Shown in pieces: positions 44,599 through 52,509 of a DNA stretch of 64,000 bases. The stretch is from Planctomycetota bacterium (GTDB lineage: Bacteria > Planctomycetota > UBA1135 > JACQFD01): NCBI GenBank assembly GCA_016200225.1, contig JACQFD010000006.1, positions 124,001 to 188,000 on the forward strand, written 5' to 3'. The position numbers were made by a program, and so were the translations under genes. Position 1 is the stretch's first letter. Each line of letters opens with the position of its first letter. The notes beneath the pieces are model-generated. The model was not told the DNA's origin and ran no database searches. It saw only the letters and a program-made list of their open reading frames with translations.

Positions 44599-45570
44599 AT
44601 GGCAAAATTCCTTGTAACCGGCGGCGCCGGCTTCATCGGATCGCATCTCGCGGCGGCGCTCGCCGCGCGCGGCGATTCCGTGCGCATTTTGGATAATTTT
44701 GCCACCGGAAAGCGCGAAAATCTCGCGGCCGCGCCCGGCGCGGAATTATTAGAAGGCGATTTGCGCGATCTCGCGGCCGTCCGACGCGCCTGCGCCGGCG
44801 TGGATTATATATTTCACGAAGGCGCGCTCCCGTCGGTGGCGCGCTCCGTCGAGGATCCGGTGACGAGCGACGATACCAATACGCGCGGAACATTACATAT
44901 ATTGATCGCGGCGCGCGACGCGGGCGTGAAACGCGTCGTGTACGCCGGCTCGTCGTCCGCGTACGGCGAATCCGCGACGCTTCCGAAGCATGAGGAAATG
45001 ATGGCGGATCCGATTTCTCCCTATGGCGTCAGCAAGTACGCGGGCGAGAATTATTGTCGTGCGTTCGCGAAATGTTACGGATTGAGCACGGTCGTGCTTC
45101 GTTACTTTAATGTTTTCGGTCCTCGACAGGATCCGGGGTCGCCCTACAGCGGCGTGATCGCGCTTTTTTGTAAAGCCGCGGTCGAGGGCACCGATGCCAT
45201 GATCCACGGCGACGGCGAACAGTCGCGCGATTTTACTTATATTGACAATGTCGTGCGCGGCAATCTTCTCGCGATCGAACGCGACGTGCCCGCCGGAATG
45301 GTTATGAACTGCGCGACCGGTTCCGCGATTTCGTTAAACGGACTCGTGCGCGCGCTCGGCGGGATCACCGGCAAGAATATTAAGATTTCATACGGTCCGC
45401 CGCGCACCGGCGACATCAAGCACTCGCTCGCGAACATCGATCGCGCGCGGCGCGTTCTCGGCTACGAACCGTCCGTCGATTTTCGCGACGGACTTTCGCG
45501 GACTCTGCAATGGTATCGAACGCAGGGCGCGGCGAAAACCGGCCCCGGCGCACCAGTTTCCCAACGTTAA
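44599..45570 (+). CDS. UDP-N-acetylglucosamine/UDP-glucose 4-epimerase-like SDR (WbpP type)
   Basis: 323 residues. TGGAGFIGSHLAAALA, then FATGKRENLA, FHEGALPSVARSVEDP, which is a strong WbpP/WbgU-type signature (usually HQAAxxSVPRSxxDP), SSSAYGESATLPKHE, YGVSKYAGENYC and FNVFGPRQDP. Enzymes with this pattern usually 4-epimerise UDP-GlcNAc or its uronate. With the WbpA-type dehydrogenase two genes upstream, a route to UDP-GalNAcA is plausible. There is a 44-nt gap before it and a 21-nt gap after it. Confidence 0.88.
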   Translation: MAKFLVTGGAGFIGSHLAAALAARGDSVRILDNFATGKRENLAAAPGAELLEGDLRDLAAVRRACAGVDYIFHEGALPSVARSVEDPVTSDDTNTRGTLHILIAARDAGVKRVVYAGSSSAYGESATLPKHEEMMADPISPYGVSKYAGENYCRAFAKCYGLSTVVLRYFNVFGPRQDPGSPYSGVIALFCKAAVEGTDAMIHGDGEQSRDFTYIDNVVRGNLLAIERDVPAGMVMNCATGSAISLNGLVRALGGITGKNIKISYGPPRTGDIKHSLANIDRARRVLGYEPSVDFRDGLSRTLQWYRTQGAAKTGPGAPVSQR

Positions 45571-45591
45571 CAAATCCATCCAATCGATAAA

Positions 45592-46320
45592 ATGAAAGGC
45601 GTCATTCTCGCGGGCGGTCTCGGAACGCGCCTGCATCCGCTCACGAAGATTACGAATAAACATCTGCTTCCGGTGTACGACAAGCCGATGATTTATTATC
45701 CGATCGACGCGCTCGTCAAGTCCGGCGTCTCGGAGATTCTCATCGTGACGGGCGGCAACAAAGCGGGCGATTTCTTACAATTGCTCGGCAACGGCGCGGA
45801 ATTCGGCCTCAAGCACTTGAATTATACATATCAAAAGGGCGAAGGCGGCATCGCGGAGGCGCTGTCGCTCGCCGAACACTGGGCCGCCGGCGATTCGATC
45901 TGCGTCATTCTCGGAGATAACATTTTCGAGAAGAGCATCAAACCGCACGTCGACGCGTTTCGCGCGCAGGTCTCCGGCGCACGAATCTTATTAAGAGAGG
46001 TCGAAGACCCCGAGCGTTTCGGCGTCGCCGAAGTCCACGGCGAAAAAGTCGTTTCGATCGTCGAGAAACCGAAACAACCGAAATCGAATCTCGCCGTCGT
46101 CGGCGTTTATTTTTACGATAATCATGTATTTGATATTATCAAAACGCTCGAGCCGTCTTCGCGCGGAGAACTCGAAATCACCGACGTAAACAATGCGTAT
46201 CTGCGCGAAAACACGCTGCGCGCGTCGGTGCTGCAGGGTTGGTGGACCGACGCGGGGACCTTCGGCTCGCTGCTCCGCGCCAGCAACCTCGTCGCGCAGG
46301 GCGGCGCGAACAATCCGTGA
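45592..46320 (+). CDS. rfbA: glucose-1-phosphate thymidylyltransferase (short RmlA type)
   Basis: 242 residues, shorter than the approximately 290 of standard RmlA. Motifs: ILAGGLGTRLHPLTKITNKH, PVYDKPMIYYPIDALVKSG, LIVTGGN, ILGDNIFEKS and EVEDPERFGVAEV. The chain ends soon after TDAGTFGSLLRASN, so the C-terminal helices of long RmlA are absent, as in a known short subgroup. It makes dTDP-glucose. The stop is overlapped by the GTG of the reductase gene. Confidence 0.93.
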   Translation: MKGVILAGGLGTRLHPLTKITNKHLLPVYDKPMIYYPIDALVKSGVSEILIVTGGNKAGDFLQLLGNGAEFGLKHLNYTYQKGEGGIAEALSLAEHWAAGDSICVILGDNIFEKSIKPHVDAFRAQVSGARILLREVEDPERFGVAEVHGEKVVSIVEKPKQPKSNLAVVGVYFYDNHVFDIIKTLEPSSRGELEITDVNNAYLRENTLRASVLQGWWTDAGTFGSLLRASNLVAQGGANNP

Positions 46321-47198
46321 CGGAAAATAATATAATAATCGCGCTCGGCGCCGCCGGAATGCTTGGTGGCGAGGTCGCGCGCGTGGCGCCGCCCGGCGTG
46401 AAGCTCGTCTGGGCGGATCGCGGCGAAATGGATATTACCGATATCCGCGCGACGCGCGCGTTTATAAACGATTGCGGCGCGCGCGGAATTATTAATTGTT
46501 CGGCGTACACCGCCGTCGACGCCGCCGAAACCGATCGCGCCGCCGCGTACGCGATCAACGCCTGCGGCGCGCGCAACCTTGCGATCGCGTGCCGCGAGAT
46601 TGGCGCGCGATTATTGCATTTGTCGACGGATTTTGTGTTCGACGGCTCGGCGCGCGAGCCCTACGCCGAATATGATATTCCAAATCCGCGCGGCGTTTAC
46701 GCGGAGAGCAAACTCGCAGGAGAAATCGAAATACAAACGATCGGCGGCGATTGGCAAATTGTTAGAACGCAGTGGCTTTACGGCCAGAACGGCAAACATT
46801 TCGTCGCGGCGATCGCAAAGCTCGCGCGCGAGCGCGAGCGGCTGACCGTCGTCGGCGACCAGCACGGCTGCCCGACCTGCACATGGGATCTCGCGCCATT
46901 ATTGTGGCGTTTATTATTAGAAGCGCCGGGCGGGATTTACCACGCGAGCGGCGGCGGCGCCTGCACGTGGCACGAGTTCGCCGCTGAAATTGCAACATTG
47001 GCCGGTTCGAGCGCCCGCGTCGACCCGATCACGACGCAGGAGTGGAACCGCATCAAACCCTCGACCGCGCCGCGGCCGGCCTATTCGGTGCTTTCGAAGG
47101 ATCGTTTAAAACGAACGATCGGCTATCAATTCCCGCACTGGCGCGATTCGCTGCGCGCATTCTTCGAACGCGGCGATCTCGACCGCAGCAGAGCGTAA
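46317..47198 (+). CDS. rfbD: dTDP-4-dehydrorhamnose reductase
   Basis: 293 residues from GTG 46317, which overlaps the rfbA stop (GTGA). Motifs: GAAGMLGGEV (RmlD nucleotide site), MDITD, IINCSAYTAVDAAE with AYAINACGARNLA, STDFVFDG, the catalytic PRGVYAESKLAGE (YxxxK) and RTQWLYGQNGKHFV. It performs the last step of dTDP-L-rhamnose synthesis. A longer in-frame reading from 46239 runs inside rfbA and was discarded. Confidence 0.95.
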   Translation: MTENNIIIALGAAGMLGGEVARVAPPGVKLVWADRGEMDITDIRATRAFINDCGARGIINCSAYTAVDAAETDRAAAYAINACGARNLAIACREIGARLLHLSTDFVFDGSAREPYAEYDIPNPRGVYAESKLAGEIEIQTIGGDWQIVRTQWLYGQNGKHFVAAIAKLARERERLTVVGDQHGCPTCTWDLAPLLWRLLLEAPGGIYHASGGGACTWHEFAAEIATLAGSSARVDPITTQEWNRIKPSTAPRPAYSVLSKDRLKRTIGYQFPHWRDSLRAFFERGDLDRSRA

Positions 47199-47215
47199 TT
47201 GTTTATTCTCAAATC

Positions 47216-48229
47216 ATGAAAGATATTATTATTACCGGAGGCGCGGGTTTCATCGGCAGCAATCTCGTGCGCGCCGCGATCGAACACTTTACCGATCGCA
47301 GAATTGTTAATTTTGACAAATTGACCTACGCCGGCAATCTCGAAAATCTCGCCGGGCTCGAGAAACATCCGCGCTATTGTTTCATTAAAGGGGACGTCGC
47401 CGAACCGGAGGACGTGGCGCGCGCATTCGCGGGCGACGTCGAGGGGGTGATGCACCTCGCCGCCGAAAGCCACGTCGACCGCTCGATCCACGACGCGTCG
47501 CCTTTTATCAAATCCAACGTGCTCGGCACGCAGGTGCTGCTCGACGCCGCGCGTTTGAAAAAGATACATAAATTTGTCCACGTCTCGACCGACGAAGTCT
47601 ACGGATCGCTCGGTACGAACGGTAAATTTACCGAAACGACGCCGCTCGCGGCGAATTCTCCCTACAGCGCGAGCAAAGCCGGGAGCGATCTACTCGTGCG
47701 CGCCGCGTTTCATACACATAAATTCCCGGGTTGCATCACGCGCTGTTCTAACAATTACGGGCCGTATCAATTTCCCGAAAAGCTCGTGCCGCTGCTCATT
47801 TCGAACGCGCTCGAGAACAAACCGATTCCCGTCTACGGCGACGGAAAAAACGTGCGCGACTGGCTGTTCGTCGAAGACCACTGCGCCGCATTGATGCGAG
47901 TTTATGAATCCGGCGCGCCCGGCGAAGTTTACAATATCGGCGGCGACAACGAACTTGAGAACCTGACGCTCGTGCGGACCGTGCTGCGAATGCTTGGCCG
48001 GCCCGAGTCGCTCATTACATTCGTAAAAGACCGGCCGGGACACGACCGCCGCTATGCAATTGACGCGTCGAAAATCCGCCGCGAGCTCAACTGGGAGCCG
48101 GCCCATAAATTCGAGGATGCGATCCGTAAGACGATCGATTGGTATCAGGCCAATCCTCCGTGGTGGCGCCGCGTCAAAAGCGGCGAATACCGCGAGTATT
48201 ACGAAAAGCAATACGGCCGCGCGATGTGA
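47216..48229 (+). CDS. rfbB: dTDP-glucose 4,6-dehydratase
   Basis: 337 residues from ATG 47216. TGGAGFIGSNLVRAAIEH, FDKLTYAGNLENLA, HLAAESHVDRSI, STDEVYGSLG, the catalytic YSASKAGSD (YxxxK), RCSNNYGPYQFPEKL and DRPGHDRRYAID identify RmlB with near certainty. It converts dTDP-glucose to the 4-keto-6-deoxy intermediate. Gene order is rfbA-rfbD-rfbB, 17 nt apart or overlapping; no 3,5-epimerase (rfbC) gene is adjacent. Confidence 0.97.
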   Translation: MKDIIITGGAGFIGSNLVRAAIEHFTDRRIVNFDKLTYAGNLENLAGLEKHPRYCFIKGDVAEPEDVARAFAGDVEGVMHLAAESHVDRSIHDASPFIKSNVLGTQVLLDAARLKKIHKFVHVSTDEVYGSLGTNGKFTETTPLAANSPYSASKAGSDLLVRAAFHTHKFPGCITRCSNNYGPYQFPEKLVPLLISNALENKPIPVYGDGKNVRDWLFVEDHCAALMRVYESGAPGEVYNIGGDNELENLTLVRTVLRMLGRPESLITFVKDRPGHDRRYAIDASKIRRELNWEPAHKFEDAIRKTIDWYQANPPWWRRVKSGEYREYYEKQYGRAM

Positions 48230-48372
48230 GATCGGCGTTGGTAAGATCCACCGCCACAAGTCCCTGTCGTGAAGCGGCAACCGTCATTTCCGCGACGACA
48301 GGGGGGTTTACCCCACCGGTCGAAATGGTCGATTCCAAATCCAGGCGATGTGCACATCGCCACGCGATCTCC
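48230..48372 (+). promoter_or_regulatory. structured leader before the polysaccharide export operon
   Basis: 143 nt with three inverted repeats. CCCTGTCGT (48262-48270) pairs with ACGACAGGG (48295-48303). GGGG (48303-48306) can pair with CCCC (48311-48314) across TTTA; this shares one base with the first stem, so the two may be alternatives. GGCGATGTGCACATCGCC (48344-48361) is a perfect 18-bp palindrome ending 11 nt before the ATG at 48373, where an operator or RNA hairpin could block ribosome access. None has a U-tract, so these are not intrinsic terminators. Confidence 0.6.
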
Positions 48373-49197
48373 ATGCAAATTCAATTGCTCAACCGCAACG
48401 CGGCCGCGACGCACTATCGGAATTCCGTTCGCTTGCGTGGGCTTGCGGCGGCGTTATTACTAATAGCAGTTTCCACATTCGGCTGCCGCGCGGTCGACGA
48501 CCGCCGGACGTTCGGTTATTTGAATACGCAGGGTTTCGGTAAACAATACGTCGGCGATGCTAATAATGAAAATTATATCATTCCGACCGACGTCATCGCC
48601 GTGAAAGATACTTTAAATACGGATCTCGTGCTCCCGCCGCTCGAAGTCGACGTCGACGGCACGATCGCGCTGCCCGAGATCGGGCAAGTGCGCGTCGCCG
48701 GAATGACGCGCGAAGGATTGAAAGCGTATTTGACCGAGGCGTACAACGGCATTTATCCAAAAACCGACATTCAGGTTTCGATTCTTCCCGCGGCGTCGGC
48801 GCACGGCGGAAAGAAGTATTTCATTGTTGGCGAAGTCACCAAACCGGGCGCGCAGAATTTTCGGGGCGATTTCACGGTATTCGAAGCTTTGCTCGAAGCC
48901 GAGTGGAAGGAAGAAAACCCCAATCTCAGCCGCGTCCAACTCATCCGCGGCGATCCCGTCGATCCGCTGATTATTACGATTAATTTTCACGATTTTATCG
49001 ATTACGGCGACACGACCTACAACGTGCTCGTGCGCGAGAATGATATTATTTATGTTCCGCCTTCGTTCATCGGCAGCGTCGGAAACTTCGTGAAGCAGAT
49101 TTTCTATCCGATCAAAGTCGTGGTGCAACCGCTGCAACAGCTCCTGTTTTTCTTCGCGATCCAGAATCGCGGCGGCGGCGGCGGCAAAGTCTTCTAA
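48373..49197 (+). CDS. outer-membrane polysaccharide export lipoprotein (Wza/PES family)
   Basis: 274 residues from ATG 48373. The signal peptide ends STFGC with lipidated Cys38. After it come the polysaccharide biosynthesis/export domain (LEVDVDGTIALPEIGQVRVAGMTREGL in pieces) and an SLBB-like repeat (YFIVGEVTKPGAQNF). The C-terminal segment near residues 235-265 is hydrophobic or helical (VVQPLQQLLFFFAI), suited to crossing the outer membrane as in Wza. It follows the structured leader and starts the export part of the locus; the chain-length gene starts 24 nt later. A longer frame to 48139 runs into rfbB and was rejected. Confidence 0.9.
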   Translation: MQIQLLNRNAAATHYRNSVRLRGLAAALLLIAVSTFGCRAVDDRRTFGYLNTQGFGKQYVGDANNENYIIPTDVIAVKDTLNTDLVLPPLEVDVDGTIALPEIGQVRVAGMTREGLKAYLTEAYNGIYPKTDIQVSILPAASAHGGKKYFIVGEVTKPGAQNFRGDFTVFEALLEAEWKEENPNLSRVQLIRGDPVDPLIITINFHDFIDYGDTTYNVLVRENDIIYVPPSFIGSVGNFVKQIFYPIKVVVQPLQQLLFFFAIQNRGGGGGKVF

Positions 49198-49221
49198 CAA
49201 AAATAAATTATAAATTCGTCC

Positions 49222-50934
49222 ATGGCGGAAGTCGCCCTCCCCACCAACCAGATCTTCGAATTCCTCGCCATTCTCGCGAAGCGGCGGTGGGCGATCATCA
49301 TACCCGCGCTTTGGGGTCTGACGCTGGGCTTGGTCGCGCTTTGTTTCATTCCGAAACGTTATGAATCGAAAACGATCGTGAGAGTGGGCGAAGTTCGGTT
49401 CGAGGAAGACCCGAATTACCGCATGGCGAACGCGAATCCATACAAAGATCTCCAGAATGTTAAAATTCAGATTCTCGCGGAGGACTCGCTGCACAAGACG
49501 ATTAACGATCGGTTGCAGTGGGCCGATTACCTGGCAATCGTAAAAAATCCCGGCAAACGTAAGAAATTTCTCGACGAAGTTCGCGAACGTTCGTCCGTGG
49601 AACTCGCGAAGAAAGTCAAGGACGTTGGCGTGGATCTGATTACAATTACTTATAAGGATGAAGATCCAAAGCGCGCGGCGGATTTTCTAAAGATTCTTGC
49701 GGAGATTTGGCGAGACGACACGCAGCGCACACTGCGCGATCAAATCAGCGGCGAACTCGTCGGCGCGCAACAAGAAAATGCTAATCTCACCGCGCAGTTG
49801 AATCTCGTGCAGCGCCAGATCAAGGAGTTGCAGGAGGAATATAAATTATCGCCGACGCAGGCGTCGAACCGCGGCGTGACGGCTGACGAAGACTGGGTCG
49901 TCGTTCAATATAAACAAGCAAAGTCGGATCAAATCCGCCTCGAAGCGGAAGTCAAAGCCGCGACCGAACGATTCAAACAGGCGACGCAACGATACGCGGA
50001 GGAACCGCCGGAGATTTGGATACTACAGGAGAAGGGACCCGCGGCGGCCGCCGGACCCTCGGCCGCCGATGGGGCGTTGGCGAAGAGCATCTCCGACCAA
50101 CTCACAAAACTCCGCGCGGAAGTCGAGGAATATAAAGGTAAACTCGAAAAAACCGGCAAGATCCATCCGCGGCGCAAAGACTATCAAAAGAAAGTCGACG
50201 GCGATCTCGCGCTCATAAAGGATCTCGAGGAACAACAAAAAAAGAACGGATTTGTTTCGACTCCGGGCGAATCTCCGGGCCGCGTCAAGATCATTAATGA
50301 TCAAAAGCGCATTACGAAACAGGAGGCCGATCGCGCGAACGAGGATTTGGAAGTTAAGAAAGCGCTCCTCAAAGACCAGCTCGCGCGCACGGCGGAACTC
50401 GAGGACGATTATAAACGAAGGCCCGAGATTTTCGCGCGATATCACGCGCTCGAATCGATCGAGGAAAATACTAAAAAACAACTCAGCGAATCGTCAGACA
50501 AAGTCGAGCGGAAGAAAATTACACTTCTACGAATCGACAGCGTCGCGGGCAATCCTTATCGAACCATCGAGGAGCCCGTTCCCGCGGAGTCAGCGTCGGA
50601 GCCTTCGATTCCGATTATTCTTGCCATCGGTTTCGCCGTCGGCGCCGCGATCGGCCTCGCGTGGATTTTCGTGCGCGAATTCGTGCGACCGTCTTTCCGG
50701 AGCGTGCACGACGTCGCGTCCGCGCTCTCGCTGCCGGTTCTCGGCATGGTCAATCGGATGATGACGATTCGCGAACTTCGCCGCAACCGCATGCGCGGTC
50801 TCGCGGGCATCGGCATTTCGCTAATGTTAATCGCCATGCTCGGAGGAACCGCCGGACTTTATTTAACGAAGCCCGACAAACTACCGAGTCATTTTGTCGC
50901 TTTGGTCAATAATATTAAACAAAAGTTTCATTAA
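49222..50934 (+). CDS. polysaccharide co-polymerase / chain-length determinant (Wzz-GumC type)
   Basis: 570 residues with transmembrane helices near residues 22-45 (IPALWGLTLGLVALCFI) and about 455-478, plus a third hydrophobic helix near 530-550. Between them is a long periplasmic coiled-coil region rich in Glu, Lys and Gln (AQLNLVQRQIKELQEEY and RANEDLEVKKALLKDQLA). This is the topology of polysaccharide co-polymerases. No tyrosine-kinase domain is fused. It works with the export lipoprotein and the ligase downstream to set chain length. The GNVR-type chain-length proteins of exosortase loci are a close match in layout. Confidence 0.87.
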   Translation: MAEVALPTNQIFEFLAILAKRRWAIIIPALWGLTLGLVALCFIPKRYESKTIVRVGEVRFEEDPNYRMANANPYKDLQNVKIQILAEDSLHKTINDRLQWADYLAIVKNPGKRKKFLDEVRERSSVELAKKVKDVGVDLITITYKDEDPKRAADFLKILAEIWRDDTQRTLRDQISGELVGAQQENANLTAQLNLVQRQIKELQEEYKLSPTQASNRGVTADEDWVVVQYKQAKSDQIRLEAEVKAATERFKQATQRYAEEPPEIWILQEKGPAAAAGPSAADGALAKSISDQLTKLRAEVEEYKGKLEKTGKIHPRRKDYQKKVDGDLALIKDLEEQQKKNGFVSTPGESPGRVKIINDQKRITKQEADRANEDLEVKKALLKDQLARTAELEDDYKRRPEIFARYHALESIEENTKKQLSESSDKVERKKITLLRIDSVAGNPYRTIEEPVPAESASEPSIPIILAIGFAVGAAIGLAWIFVREFVRPSFRSVHDVASALSLPVLGMVNRMMTIRELRRNRMRGLAGIGISLMLIAMLGGTAGLYLTKPDKLPSHFVALVNNIKQKFH

Positions 50935-50981
50935 CGTAACAAAACGGCGCCGCCGTTTCCATTCTTCGACAGGCAACGAAA

Positions 50982-52490
50982 GTGAACTATCGCGATATTA
51001 TCGTCACTCTCGTTGTGCTCGGAAGTCTTCCGTTCGCGTTTCGGCGGCCGTTCGTCGGCCTGATCGTGTTCTCCTGGCTCGCGTACATGCGCGTGCAGGA
51101 CCTCTGCTGGGCGTTCGCGCGCACGATGCGATTTTCTTATTATATCGCGATCGCGATGTTCGCCGGATTTATTATTTTTGAAAAAAAGAAAATCTTCACT
51201 CCGGATTTCCGCCTCGCGCTGTTTTTAGTATTGACCGGAATTGTATCGTTGTCGGTGGTGACGACGCGTTATGAAGTCACGGCCACGACGATTCAGTATT
51301 ATATGGAATTTCTCAAGATCATGGCGGTGTCGATTTTCACCGTCGCGATCGTCGACAATTCCGAAAAACTAAGAATCCTCCTTTGGACGATCGCGCTCTC
51401 GCTCGGGTTTTTCGGTATTAAATCGGGATTGTGGGGAATTCTGACGGGCGGCGGGCGCCAGATTTTGCGCGGACCGGGCGGCATGTTGCAGGACAACAAC
51501 GACTTTTCGCTCGCGCTCACGATGAATCTGCCGTTTTTGTTCTATCTAGGCCTCAGCGAATCGAACAAATGGGTGAAACGCGGCCTGATCGGAGCCATGG
51601 GACTCACGTGTTTTACGATTCTCCTCACGCACAGCCGCGGCGGTTTTCTTAGCATGTGCGTGACGCTCGGCATCATGACGTGGCGTTCGCGAAACCGCCT
51701 CGCGGGATTCGGCCTTGCGGCGCTCGCCGCGGTGGTATTTGTATTATTCGCGCCGTCGGGCGTGAAGGAACGCCTCAGCACGATACAAAAATTCGAGGAA
51801 GACAGCTCGGCGCAGGCGCGATTCCACACTTGGGGAATTGCACTAAAAATGATCACGCGGAATCCGCTGATCGGCGTCGGTTTCCGTAATTTTCAGTCCG
51901 CGTACCCCGAATACGATCCGGATCCATTGCGGCAGAAAGGAACCGAAGTGTTCTTCGTCGCGCATAATTCATATTTACAATTGAGCGCGGAATCGGGCCT
52001 GCTCGCGCTCGGCACGTACTTATTTATATTTGTCTCGTGTTTGTGGCTGCTTCGCCGGATCCGCATTCAGGCGATGCAAAGATACGATACCGGCTGGATC
52101 ATAAATTATGTGCGCCTGTTCGAGGCCGCCGTCTTCGGATTCCTCACGGGCGCGACGTTTTTGAATCGCGGACACTTCGATTTTGCTTATCATATCCTTT
52201 CCATCATTATCGCGTTCGGCATCGTCGCGACGAAGGAAATGGAGGAGGAATTGAAGTATCCGTTGCGCGAGGGATCCGGCGTCGCGCGCTTCCGCGAACG
52301 GATGGGTTTCGGCGGATTGCATATTTCGGAGCCGCAATCCCTCGGTGCGGCCGCGCACGCGCGCGGCGGATTCGATCTCCCGGCGGCGGGGGGCGGATTC
52401 GAACAAAAAACTCCCGCCGCGAAACCGGGATTTGGATCGCGATTCCTGCCGGCGGCGTTTCCGACGGGTTTCAAAAAGCCGCGGCTCTGA
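50982..52490 (+). CDS. O-antigen ligase-like membrane protein of the exosortase-A-associated type
   Basis: 502 residues, about ten transmembrane helices. The opening RDIIVTLVVLGSLPFAFRRP with the following LIVFSWLAYMRVQDLCW and later DNNDFSLALTMNLPF closely follow the pattern I know from the putative O-glycosylation ligase found beside exosortase A (TIGR03097-like). The Wzy_C-type ligase region is LTHSRGGFLSM and AHNSYLQLSAESGL. The C-terminal 70 residues are Gly/Pro-rich and probably cytoplasmic. It likely joins or polymerises glycan units at the outer face of the inner membrane. Start is GTG 50982. Confidence 0.85.
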   Translation: MNYRDIIVTLVVLGSLPFAFRRPFVGLIVFSWLAYMRVQDLCWAFARTMRFSYYIAIAMFAGFIIFEKKKIFTPDFRLALFLVLTGIVSLSVVTTRYEVTATTIQYYMEFLKIMAVSIFTVAIVDNSEKLRILLWTIALSLGFFGIKSGLWGILTGGGRQILRGPGGMLQDNNDFSLALTMNLPFLFYLGLSESNKWVKRGLIGAMGLTCFTILLTHSRGGFLSMCVTLGIMTWRSRNRLAGFGLAALAAVVFVLFAPSGVKERLSTIQKFEEDSSAQARFHTWGIALKMITRNPLIGVGFRNFQSAYPEYDPDPLRQKGTEVFFVAHNSYLQLSAESGLLALGTYLFIFVSCLWLLRRIRIQAMQRYDTGWIINYVRLFEAAVFGFLTGATFLNRGHFDFAYHILSIIIAFGIVATKEMEEELKYPLREGSGVARFRERMGFGGLHISEPQSLGAAAHARGGFDLPAAGGGFEQKTPAAKPGFGSRFLPAAFPTGFKKPRL

Positions 52491-52509
52491 TACGATCGAA
52501 CGGCGTCCC

